This document shows positions 46,475 through 54,248 of a stretch of 64,000 nt of DNA, piece by piece. The stretch's first letter is position 1, and every line of letters begins with the position of its first letter. Where the stretch lies: contig JAKLKC010000026.1 of NCBI GenBank assembly GCA_023150875.1, positions 18,798 through 82,797 of the forward strand. The letters are read 5' to 3'. This DNA comes from Myxococcota bacterium. Its GTDB lineage: Bacteria; Myxococcota_A; UBA796; UBA9615; JAKLKC01. The translations under genes and the position numbers were made by a program. A model generated the notes under the pieces. That model was not told the origin of the DNA and did no database searches. It saw only the letters and a list, made by a program, of their open reading frames with translations.

Positions 46475-47161
46475 ATGACGCCGCCCGAGACCCGCTTCCC
46501 CCACCCCCACGCCGGCCGCGCGCCGGGGTGGGTGGCCGTCGCCCTGGCGCTGCTGACGATCGCCTGGGGATCGAGGCGGGACGGCCGCGGCGACGTGCTG
46601 CTCCTCTGCATCGGGGGAGCCGCCTTCGCGATCTCCCAGGCCGCGAGCCTGCTGCGGAGGAGGGCGCGCCTGCTGCCGTCAGCGCTGCTGCTGGAGCCGG
46701 AGGGAGTGAGCATTCCCTTCACGGCGGTGGGAGCGGTGGCCCGGGGACTGGTGGTCACCCGCCCGGGAAGGGGGGTGCCCGGTCCCCTGGTGGTGGACGC
46801 CGCCGCCGCCTCCATGGGCCTGGATCGGCTCCGGATCCGGAACACGCTGCGCCTCCTGGACCGGGACGGCCGCCTGCTCCTCCAGGTCTCCGAGGACCGG
46901 GTCGCCCGCCTCTCCCAACTGGCCGAGGCCGTCGCCCGGGCGTGCGGGCTGGTCCCGCTGGATGGGCTGGGAGATGTGGAGCCCTACCCCGCTCCCGAGG
47001 GGCTCCCCGGCGACCACGACCACCTGCCCGCCCTGCTCCTGGACCTCCGCTCCCCCGATCCGTCCCGCCGGGACGCGGCGGAGGACCTCCTCCGGCGGGC
47101 CGGACGGGACGACCTCGTGGACGCTGGACCCGAGCGGGACGCGAGTCCGCGGACCTCCTGA
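46475..47161 (+). CDS. membrane protein of unknown function
   Basis: 228 residues, ATG 46475. Two N-terminal hydrophobic helices (WVAVALALLTIAW, VLLLCIGGAAFAISQAASLL) are followed by a PH-like soluble part (LLLEPEGVSIPFTAVGAVAR, LLDRDGRLLLQVSEDRVARL) and an acidic tail (LPALLLDLRSPDPSRRDAAE). No known family is recognised; the arrangement resembles bacterial PH-domain membrane proteins. It is downstream of the GT39-like gene on the same strand. Confidence 0.65.
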   Translation: MTPPETRFPHPHAGRAPGWVAVALALLTIAWGSRRDGRGDVLLLCIGGAAFAISQAASLLRRRARLLPSALLLEPEGVSIPFTAVGAVARGLVVTRPGRGVPGPLVVDAAAASMGLDRLRIRNTLRLLDRDGRLLLQVSEDRVARLSQLAEAVARACGLVPLDGLGDVEPYPAPEGLPGDHDHLPALLLDLRSPDPSRRDAAEDLLRRAGRDDLVDAGPERDASPRTS

Positions 47162-47285
47162 TCCCGCGCGCCCTCGCGGGGTCGCGGCCGTCCCTCCCGC
47201 CCCCCGGGCGGCGAGGTCCGAAGCGGCGGGGCACGCCCGTTGCTACTCGGGGGGAGCGGCTCCCGAGGGGAGCCCGGAGGGCACG

Positions 47286-47897
47286 ATGATGATCCGCTCC
47301 ACCCTTCTCTCCGCGGCGCTGGCGCTCCTCGTCGCGGCTCCCGCCCTCGCCGAGCAGGCGAACCAGCCCGGCATGGGCCAGCCCGGCGCCCAGATGCCGA
47401 CGACGGACCCGCGCGCGGGCATGGCCGGGAAGACCGACATCAACACCGCCACGGCCGCGGAGCTCGCCCGGCTGCCGGGCCTGGACGCCCAGACGGCCGA
47501 GGCCATCGTCCAGTACCGCGACAAGCAGGGGATGATCCGGGAATACGACGACCTCCAGAACGTCCGGGGGATCGACGACGCGAAGCTGGAGAGGCTGAAG
47601 AACCAGGTCGTCGTCGGCAAGCTCGACATCAACAAGGCCAGCGCCGAGCAGCTCCGGTGGCTGCCCGGCGTCGACGCCAAGATGGCCAACAACATCGTCG
47701 AGTACCGCCAGCGCAGTGGCCGGTTCACCTCGGTGGAGGACCTCGGGAAGGTCCAGGGCGTCACCAACGAGCAGGTCCAGAAGATCAAGGAAATCGCCTA
47801 CGTCGGGGCCGCCGCCGGAGAGGGGACCACCCCCGGCCACATGAGGGACCCGGGGCCCATGGAGCCCAGCTCGCCGGACATGAACCCGCCGGAGTAG
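47286..47897 (+). CDS. exported double helix-hairpin-helix protein (ComEA-like)
   Basis: 203 residues, ATG 47286. The Sec signal is MMIRSTLLSAALALLVAAPA (cleavage after ALA). Two ComEA-type HhH domains follow: TDINTATAAELARLPGLDAQ with VRGIDDAKLERLK, and LDINKASAEQLRWLPGVDAK with VQGVTNEQVQKIK. This fold binds double-stranded DNA; ComEA is the periplasmic DNA receptor in natural transformation. The usual ComEA has one such domain. The tail is Pro/Met-rich and disordered. It is paired with a second HhH lipoprotein. Confidence 0.88.
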   Translation: MMIRSTLLSAALALLVAAPALAEQANQPGMGQPGAQMPTTDPRAGMAGKTDINTATAAELARLPGLDAQTAEAIVQYRDKQGMIREYDDLQNVRGIDDAKLERLKNQVVVGKLDINKASAEQLRWLPGVDAKMANNIVEYRQRSGRFTSVEDLGKVQGVTNEQVQKIKEIAYVGAAAGEGTTPGHMRDPGPMEPSSPDMNPPE

Positions 47898-48002
47898 TCC
47901 CCGGCGGAGCGGGGCGGGAGCGGGGCCCGCCCGGGCCGCCGTTGGAGGGGTCCGAGGCGCCCGCTCCCGTTCCGACCGTCCGGAGACGCGGGAGGATCAC
48001 CC

Positions 48003-48677
48003 ATGAAGCAACCGACACGTCCACAGCGGCCCTGGAGCGCCTCGCTCCTCGCCGCGACCATCGCCCTCGGCGCGGCCTGCGAGCAGAGACCCACCGAGGA
48101 GGCCGTCGTCACCCCCGAGGGGGAGGTCGTCGTCCCGCCGGGCGAGATCGAGGAGATCGACGTCAACACCGCCACCGTCGAGCAGTTGGCGGTCCTGCCG
48201 GGCCTCGACCGGGAGATCGCCCAGCGCATCGTCGACTATCGCATGCGCTCCGGCGGGTTCAGTCGCGCCGAGGACCTGCTCTACGTCCAGGGGATGACCC
48301 CCGAGAAGGTCGAGAACCTGAAGGAACGCCTTGCCTTCCAGCTCGCGGAGCGGGAGGCCGTCGGCGCGACGGTCGACATCAACACGGCGACGTGGCAGCA
48401 GCTCGCCCAGCTCGAAGGCATGGACGAGGACCTCGCCAAGCGCGTCGTGGACTACCGGATCAAGAACGGTCCCTTCTCGTCGCCCCAGGACCTCCTGAAG
48501 GTCCAAGGCATGACCGTGGACCGGCTGGCGGAGGTCGAGAAGCGGATCACCCTCGGCGGGGCACCGGCGCAGCCCGGCACCGCGCCCGAGGGGACGCGGG
48601 GTCAGACCCCCCAGGGTGTCGCCCCCGGCCGCGACGGGGCCGAGCCCCGGGACGCCGAGCCGGACAAGATGAAGTAG
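48003..48677 (+). CDS. double helix-hairpin-helix lipoprotein (ComEA-like)
   Basis: 224 residues, ATG 48003. The signal SLLAATIALGAAC ends in a lipobox, so this copy is membrane-anchored, unlike its neighbour. It has two HhH units: IDVNTATVEQLAVLPGLDRE with VQGMTPEKVENLK, and VDINTATWQQLAQLEGMDED with VQGMTVDRLAEV. A disordered Gly/Pro-rich C-terminus follows. With comEC at 11.9-14.4 kb this suggests DNA uptake across the envelope. The two genes arose by duplication and lie 105 bases apart. Confidence 0.88.
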   Translation: MKQPTRPQRPWSASLLAATIALGAACEQRPTEEAVVTPEGEVVVPPGEIEEIDVNTATVEQLAVLPGLDREIAQRIVDYRMRSGGFSRAEDLLYVQGMTPEKVENLKERLAFQLAEREAVGATVDINTATWQQLAQLEGMDEDLAKRVVDYRIKNGPFSSPQDLLKVQGMTVDRLAEVEKRITLGGAPAQPGTAPEGTRGQTPQGVAPGRDGAEPRDAEPDKMK

Positions 48678-48766
48678 CGGGCTGGCGGCGGCGCCGGTCC
48701 CGGCTCGCGACCCCGCGGCCGGAACCGGCGTTGACGCCGGCCGGTGATGCGGGCGAGATCGCGGGG

Positions 48767-49678
48767 ATGGAGTTCGGGCCGAGGCGCCGGGGGACGGTGG
48801 TGGTCCGGGGCGGTGCCCTGGGGGACGTGCTGCTGGCGCTGCCCCTGCTGCGGGCGCTGCGCGCCCGGCCCGAGTCCTCCCCGGTGGTGTTCTTCGCGCC
48901 GTCCCGAGGGGGGAGGCTGGCCGCCGAGGTGGGCCTCGCCGACCGATGGGAGCGGCTGGACGCGCCGGACTTCGAGGAGCGCCTGGGGCGGGCCGTGGCC
49001 GCCGCCACCGACGTGGTGTGGCTTCGGGGCGACGTCGAGGCGCGCCGCCCGGGGATGGAGGCCGCCGGGGTCCGGGTCGCGGGCGGGGATCCCCACCCCC
49101 GCGGGGGGGTCCACGTCTCCGATCACCTCCTGGCGCTGGCGGGCCTCCCGGGACCGGCGGACGCCGCCCCGATGGACCTGCCCTCCGGGTCGATGGGACG
49201 GGGGAGCGCGGCCCTGCGGACCGCGGGCCTCGACCCGTCCCGGGCCGTCGCCCTGGCGCCGGGCAGCGGCAAGGTGGCCACCCGCTGGCCCGCCCCGCGC
49301 TTCGCCGCCCTGGCCGAGGCCCTGACCGGGAAGGGCTGGCAGCCGTACTGGCTGATGGGGCCGGTGGAGATGGAGCTGGACTCGGCTCCCCCCCGCGGCG
49401 GTCCCGTGCTCGCGCCCCAGGACCCCCTAGAGACCGCGGGGCTCCTCGCGGCGGGCCGCGCCTACGCCGGCAACGACACGGGGACCACCCACCTGGCCGC
49501 CGCCGCGGGCGCACCCACCCTGGCGCTCTTCTTCGCGACCGATCCCCGCGCCTACGCCCCCCGGGGGAACGTCCGGGTGCTGGCCGGCGGCGGCGGGGGC
49601 GCGGGGGGCGGACCACCCGCGGTGGCGGACGCGGAGCGCGCCCTCCTGGACCTCCTCGCGGATCCCGGCCCGCGGTAG
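48767..49678 (+). CDS. glycosyltransferase family 9 (heptosyltransferase-like)
   Basis: 303 residues, ATG 48767. The GT9 signature begins VVVRGGALGDVLLALPLLRA. LAPGSGKVATRWPAPRFAAL and GNDTGTTHLAAAAGAPTLAL form the nucleotide-sugar-binding C-terminal half. GT9 enzymes add heptose or other sugars to lipopolysaccharide core on the inner-membrane cytoplasmic face. Several charged residues of classical heptosyltransferases are not obvious, so the donor is uncertain. The ribosome site is weak (GGGG). Confidence 0.85.
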   Translation: MEFGPRRRGTVVVRGGALGDVLLALPLLRALRARPESSPVVFFAPSRGGRLAAEVGLADRWERLDAPDFEERLGRAVAAATDVVWLRGDVEARRPGMEAAGVRVAGGDPHPRGGVHVSDHLLALAGLPGPADAAPMDLPSGSMGRGSAALRTAGLDPSRAVALAPGSGKVATRWPAPRFAALAEALTGKGWQPYWLMGPVEMELDSAPPRGGPVLAPQDPLETAGLLAAGRAYAGNDTGTTHLAAAAGAPTLALFFATDPRAYAPRGNVRVLAGGGGGAGGGPPAVADAERALLDLLADPGPR

Positions 49679-49699
49679 CGCCGCGGATCCCCCAGGCGA

Positions 49700-51481
49700 T
49701 CAGGGCGCCGGGAGCAGCGGGGAGATGCCCTGGGCCACCGCCTCCGCCATCCTCGCGTAGCCCCGGGTGTTGAGGTGCTGGTCGGGGACGAAGAGGTCGG
49801 TCCGGGGCGGCTCCCCCGGGGGAGCGCGGCTCCACCGCCGGTGGTCGATCAGGGGGATCCCCGCCCCGGCCGCCGCCGCCTCGATGGCCCCGTCGGGCAG
49901 GCCCAGCCTCTCCGTCGCCGAGGGGTAGGTCATGACCACGAGGCGCGCCCCCGCCTCCCTGGAGGCGCCGGCCAGGACCTGGATTCGAGCCGCCAGGGCC
50001 CGGGAGACGGCCTCGTCGTCGCCCCCCCCCGCCCAGGTCAGGTCCAGGTCATAGGGGGGGAGGGTCGGGAAGCCCGCGGCGAACACGTCGGTCACCCCGT
50101 CCTGCCGGGGGAAGGCGAGGACGTCGGCGGCGGCGAAGCGCGCGAGCTTCTTCAGGCGGGGGTCCTCGGGCCGGCGGGCGAGGGCCCGGTCCATGGAGGC
50201 CACGGCCTCGCCAGGGTCGCCCATGAACAGGGCCGACACCGCGGACACGCCCTCCAGCCACGGTCCCACCCGGGCATCGTCGAACCGCGCCGATCCCCGG
50301 GCCAGCTCCAGGGCCCGCCGGGGGTCCCGGCGGGTCAGGGCCGCCAGCGCCGGCCCCAGGGTCCAGGCCGGGTGCCAGCCGATGGCGGCGAGCCGCGAGA
50401 AGCCCGCCTCCGCCTCGTCCACGCGGCCGGCGGACAGGTCCATCCAGGCGAGAGCGTCCACCAGGTACGCCTCGCGGGAGTCCGGGCTCGGCAGGTCGCG
50501 GAGCAGCTCGGTCGCCCGCCCCCGTGCGGCGTCCCGCTCCCCCAGGTCCCAGAGCACCAGGGGCACCAGGGCCGCCCCCCAGCCGACCACCGGCGAGTGG
50601 CCCCGCAGGCGGGGCAGCAGGTCCAGGGCCTCCCTCCCCCGCCCGAGGCGCCGCAGGCACTGGGCCCGGTGGAACACGGGGGCGGCCGCCTCCCCGGGGC
50701 CGGCCGCGGCCTCGGCCACCGCGAAGGCGGCGGCGGCGTCGCCGTAGCGCCCGAGGCGGAGCAGCGCCGTCCCCAGGCAGACGTTGGCCCAGTAGGAGCC
50801 CGGCGTCTCCGCCACGGCGCGGCCGCACCGGCGCGCGGCGTCACCGTCCCGCCAGGCGGCGATGTCGGCGAAGCCGAGGGCGACCGAGCCCTCCTCCCTC
50901 CCACGCCTCCGGGCCTCGGAGAGGGCGGTGCGGCCGATGGCCCAACGCAGCAGGCGGAAGGTCCGGAGCCGGTCCAGGGCGGACCATGCCCTCCGGGCGC
51001 CCCCTCCCTCGGCCTCCACCAGGAGCCGGTTCCCGGCCAGGTTCCACGAGTCGTTCAGGCCCGCGAGGAAGACCACGACGTCCGGGGGGTCCTCCCCGGC
51101 GAGGTACCCGCGCGCCACCGCCTCGGCCTCCGCGGAGTTCGAGCCCGGCACCCCGGCGTTGGTCACCCGCACGTCCAGGTCGGGGCGCGCCTCCCGGAGG
51201 CGGCGCTCCACCCCCGCGGGCCAGGCGTCCTCGGGGCGCCCGGCGCCGATCCCGAAGGTGTGGGAGTCGCCCACGCACAGGATGTGGAAGCCGCCGCCCG
51301 CCGCCGCCCCGGCACCCCTCCCCCACCACGCCCGCCAGGCCGCCCCCGCTCCGAAGAGCAGCGCCTCCGCCGCGGCGAAGAAGAGGGCGATGGCCAACGC
51401 CGCCCACAGGAAGGCCCGTCGGGGCGGGACTCCGGGACGCCGGTCCGGGGTGGGCGAGGGGGGCGGAGGTGGAGCGGACAT
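49700..51481 (-). CDS. SGNH/GDSL hydrolase with a large helical insert
   Basis: 593 residues, ATG 51481. A membrane anchor (about 23-46) is followed by block I GDSHTFGIGAG (Ser73), GVPGSNSAEAEA, and block III LAGLNDSWN. About 250-300 residues of TPR-like helices follow (RCGRAVAETPGSYWANVCLG, LRRLGRGREALDLLPRLRGH, GDPGEAVASMDRALARRPED). The SGNH fold then resumes with LVVMTYPSATER and ends VPDQHLNTRGYARMAE, carrying the catalytic Asp/His. SGNH enzymes are esterases or O-acetyl transfer/removal enzymes for envelope sugars. The insertion is unusual and may bind a partner. Confidence 0.82.
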   Translation of the reverse strand: MSAPPPPPSPTPDRRPGVPPRRAFLWAALAIALFFAAAEALLFGAGAAWRAWWGRGAGAAAGGGFHILCVGDSHTFGIGAGRPEDAWPAGVERRLREARPDLDVRVTNAGVPGSNSAEAEAVARGYLAGEDPPDVVVFLAGLNDSWNLAGNRLLVEAEGGGARRAWSALDRLRTFRLLRWAIGRTALSEARRRGREEGSVALGFADIAAWRDGDAARRCGRAVAETPGSYWANVCLGTALLRLGRYGDAAAAFAVAEAAAGPGEAAAPVFHRAQCLRRLGRGREALDLLPRLRGHSPVVGWGAALVPLVLWDLGERDAARGRATELLRDLPSPDSREAYLVDALAWMDLSAGRVDEAEAGFSRLAAIGWHPAWTLGPALAALTRRDPRRALELARGSARFDDARVGPWLEGVSAVSALFMGDPGEAVASMDRALARRPEDPRLKKLARFAAADVLAFPRQDGVTDVFAAGFPTLPPYDLDLTWAGGGDDEAVSRALAARIQVLAGASREAGARLVVMTYPSATERLGLPDGAIEAAAAGAGIPLIDHRRWSRAPPGEPPRTDLFVPDQHLNTRGYARMAEAVAQGISPLLPAP

Positions 51482-51648
51482 GGGACTCGGCGCGGATCCT
51501 GGAGGATGCGGGGCGACCGTGCAACGGGGTCCGCGCGGAGGCGGGGGGAGCGGCTCCGCGGCGGGGTCCCGACTTGACGGAGGTGGGGCGGGGCCCGATC
51601 CTTCTCGGCCCCCGGGCCGGCCCGCGCCCGGGGTCCCGGAGGGCGCCG

Positions 51649-52938
51649 ATGTCCCACTCCACGTCCCATCCCTGCGGCGGCGGCATCGCGCCCCGGGGCT
51701 CCGCCATGGGCGGCCGGGTCGAGGTCCGCCGTGTCGACGAGGTGGAGACCCTCGCCGAGGTGTTCGACGGCTGCCTGCCCGCCTTCGGGGGCGCCTTCCT
51801 GCGACGCTTCCACCGCGTCCTGGACGAGGCCATCGGGGCGGGCTGCCCCCTCACCCTCGCCGTCAGCGGCCCGGTGACGGTGTCGGGCCAGCACCAGGCA
51901 TGGCTGATCCCCTTCATCGAGACGGGCTGGATCGCCTACCTCTCCACCACCGACGCCGCCTGCTACCACGACGGCCACCGGAGCCTCGACGGCTACACCG
52001 ACGGGCCGGTGCACGAGGTGCCCATCTTCGGGGACGACGGCGCCCTGCGGGAGCAGGGAGTGATCCGGGTCACCGACATGGCCTTCGCCGAGGACGTGCT
52101 CGTCCAGCAGGACCGCTTCATCGCCGCCTGCCTGAGGCGCCCCGAGTTCCAGAGGCGGATGTCGGGGACGGAGTTCCGCAGCCTCCTCGGGCGCATGTAC
52201 GCCGCCCAGGAGGAGCGCCACGGCGTGGCCCCGGGGCTGCTCTCCACCTGCTGGCGCCGGGAGATCCCCGTCTTCGTGGGCGCCGCCGCGGACGGCAGCG
52301 CCTTCCTCAACTCCATGAAGCTCTGGGCCATGGCCCGGGCCGGCCTCGGCGAGCACCGATTCGAGCTGGACCTCCACGAGGAGGTCTTCGAGTCCTGCGC
52401 CTACCACCACTGGGGGCTGTTCGAGAGCCCGTCGAAGGCGCTGGCGACGGTGATCCTCGGGGGGGGTGTTCCCAAGAACTTCAACCTCCAGCCCGAGCCG
52501 GCCCTGGCCCAGATCCTCGGCATGCCCGATGTGACCGGGTACAAGTTCGACGTGCAGATCACGACGGCTCCGGTCACCGACGGGTCCCTCTCCTCCTGTC
52601 CGCCCGCGGAGGCCGTCACCTGGGGCAAGGTGGACAAGGACGCCTACCCCTACACCACCGAGAGCGTGCACGCCGACTACTCCATGGTGATGCCCTTCGT
52701 CGTGAAGGCCCTCCTGGACACCCGGGTGCGCTACGAGCGCTGGCGCGAGCGCATGGGCGAGGAGGCCCTCTTCGCCGCCCACCCCAAGGCCCGCGGCTAC
52801 CTCCGGCCGAAGGAGGGCTACCGGCTTCTGGGACGGCGCCGGGAGCTGATGGACTCCCTGCTCGCCCGGGTCCGGGACAACGCCGACTGGCTGCGGGAGA
52901 GCGTCGAGTACCCCCTACCGCCCACGCCCGCGGGCTGA
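51649..52938 (+). CDS. deoxyhypusine synthase-like protein
   Basis: 429 residues, ATG 51649. Conserved segments: VSGPVTVSGQHQAWLIPFIE, HHWGLFESPSKALATVILGG then GVPKNFNLQPEP, YKFDVQITTAPVTDGSLSSC, and EAVTWGKVDKDA. The Lys327 aligns with the catalytic Lys that eukaryotic DHS uses for the aminobutyl intermediate. Bacteria lack eIF5A, so these homologues are thought to make polyamines (homospermidine or aminopropyl-type products) from spermidine. It is complete and overlaps the convergent RluA gene by 24 bases. Confidence 0.88.
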   Translation: MSHSTSHPCGGGIAPRGSAMGGRVEVRRVDEVETLAEVFDGCLPAFGGAFLRRFHRVLDEAIGAGCPLTLAVSGPVTVSGQHQAWLIPFIETGWIAYLSTTDAACYHDGHRSLDGYTDGPVHEVPIFGDDGALREQGVIRVTDMAFAEDVLVQQDRFIAACLRRPEFQRRMSGTEFRSLLGRMYAAQEERHGVAPGLLSTCWRREIPVFVGAAADGSAFLNSMKLWAMARAGLGEHRFELDLHEEVFESCAYHHWGLFESPSKALATVILGGGVPKNFNLQPEPALAQILGMPDVTGYKFDVQITTAPVTDGSLSSCPPAEAVTWGKVDKDAYPYTTESVHADYSMVMPFVVKALLDTRVRYERWRERMGEEALFAAHPKARGYLRPKEGYRLLGRRRELMDSLLARVRDNADWLRESVEYPLPPTPAG

Positions 52939-53895
52939 GCGCTGGTCCCGCAGGCTGCGCACGTAGCCGTCGATGTCGGCGGGGAGCGGGCTCTCCAGGG
53001 AGATCCGCTCCCCCGTGGCCGGGTGGTCGAAGGACAGCGAGGTCGCGTGCAGGCACATGCGGGGCGCCTCCGGCAGGCCGTCGGCGGCGCCGCGCCCGTA
53101 CACCCGGTCCCCGAGCACCGGGTGCCCGAGCTCCGCCATGTGGATGCGGATCTGGTGGGTGCGCCCCGTCTCCAGCCGGCACTCCACCACCGCCGCGCCG
53201 GCCGCCAGCCCCTCCACCCGGCGGTAGTTCGTCGCCGACCACTTCCCGAGGGCGGGGTTCTTCACCGATCCCCGCAGCCCGTCCCCCCGCACGATCCCCA
53301 GGTGGCTCACGACCCTCCCTTCGGGCGGCGGACGCCCCGCCACCACGGCGACGTACCGCCGCCCCACCGAGTGGGCCCGGAGCTGCACCTGGAGGGATCG
53401 CGCCGCCTCCTCGGTGCGGGCGAACATCACCAGCCCCGACGTCTCCTTGTCGAGGCGATGGACCACCCAGAGGGGGGCCGACCGGGTCGCCGGCCCCCGC
53501 TGGAGGGCCCGGGCGACCCGCTCCTTGAGGGACGCGGGGCCGATCTCGTCCGCGAAGGGCACGGTGGCAACCCCCGGGGGCTTCTCGACCACCACCACGT
53601 GCCGGTCCAGGAAGCGGATGGGGAGGTCGGCCGTCCCCCGGTCCCCGGAGGCGGCGTCGGCGGCGGCCGCCCGGGGAGCGGAGGGGTCGACGGAGACCGA
53701 CTCCCCGTCCTCCAGGATCCTGCCCGGATCGAGGCAGAGGCGCTCCGCCACCCTCACCTTCCCCGTGCGGCAGGCCCGCCGTGCTCCCTCGGCGGACAGG
53801 CCGGGCAGCCGGGCGCGGATCGCGTGGGCGAGGGTCCGCCCCGCCTCGTCGGCCCGGGCGGTGAACGAGGTCCGGCGGAGGGGATCGTCCTGCAT
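52915..53895 (-). CDS. RluA-family pseudouridine synthase
   Basis: 326 residues, ATG 53895. An N-terminal S4 RNA-binding domain (about 25-75, GARRACRTGKVRVAERL) is followed by the catalytic domain with VVHRLDKETSGLVMFART (catalytic Asp in RLDxETSG), RRYVAVVAGRPP, LETGRTHQIRIHMAELGHPV and DRVYGRG. It isomerises uridine in rRNA or tRNA. RluA/RluC/RluD cannot be separated from sequence alone. A linker containing several Ala and Asp residues separates S4 from the core. Confidence 0.93.
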   Translation of the reverse strand: MQDDPLRRTSFTARADEAGRTLAHAIRARLPGLSAEGARRACRTGKVRVAERLCLDPGRILEDGESVSVDPSAPRAAAADAASGDRGTADLPIRFLDRHVVVVEKPPGVATVPFADEIGPASLKERVARALQRGPATRSAPLWVVHRLDKETSGLVMFARTEEAARSLQVQLRAHSVGRRYVAVVAGRPPPEGRVVSHLGIVRGDGLRGSVKNPALGKWSATNYRRVEGLAAGAAVVECRLETGRTHQIRIHMAELGHPVLGDRVYGRGAADGLPEAPRMCLHATSLSFDHPATGERISLESPLPADIDGYVRSLRDQRSARGRGR

Positions 53896-54084
53896 GGGGC
53901 GGCGATCCTGGGGGCTGGGAGCCCCGGCGTCAACCCGGACCTCCGACTTCCGCGGCGGGGGGAATGGCGCGCCGCCGTGCTTTGTTGGTAAAGTGCGTCG
54001 ATGGCCGTCGTCCCGCACATCGACATCTTCCCGCCACCATCCGCCACCGACGGCGAGGGGGCGCCGCCCCGCCGAGGGCGGCCG

Positions 54085-54113
54085 TTGACTCGCCCGCGCG
54101 CTATCCTTAGAGT
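54085..54113 (+). promoter_or_regulatory. predicted promoter of the XPB helicase operon
   Basis: TTGACT (54085-54090), exactly 17 bases, TAGAGT (54108-54113, 4 of 6). The start would be near 54120, leaving a 5' leader of about 130 bases. The rest of 53896-54248 contains no gene. Confidence 0.5.
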
Positions 54114-54188
54114 GCGCGGCTTGACGGAAGTCGAAGTCCGGCGAGTACGCCGCGAGGCCCACAGGGGACGCCGAGGAAGGCCGACGAG

Positions 54189-54232
54189 CCGCCCCGCCGG
54201 GGCGGAGGGGGCACCCACCGCGCGTTGCGCGG
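54189..54232 (+). promoter_or_regulatory. two consecutive hairpins in the XPB leader
   Basis: Hairpin 1: CCGCCCC-GCC-GGGGCGG (54189-54205). Hairpin 2: CCGCGC-GTT-GCGCGG (54218-54232). They lie 17 bases before the ATG and could control translation or attenuate transcription. Confidence 0.35.
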
Positions 54233-54248
54233 TCCACCGAGAAGGCGA

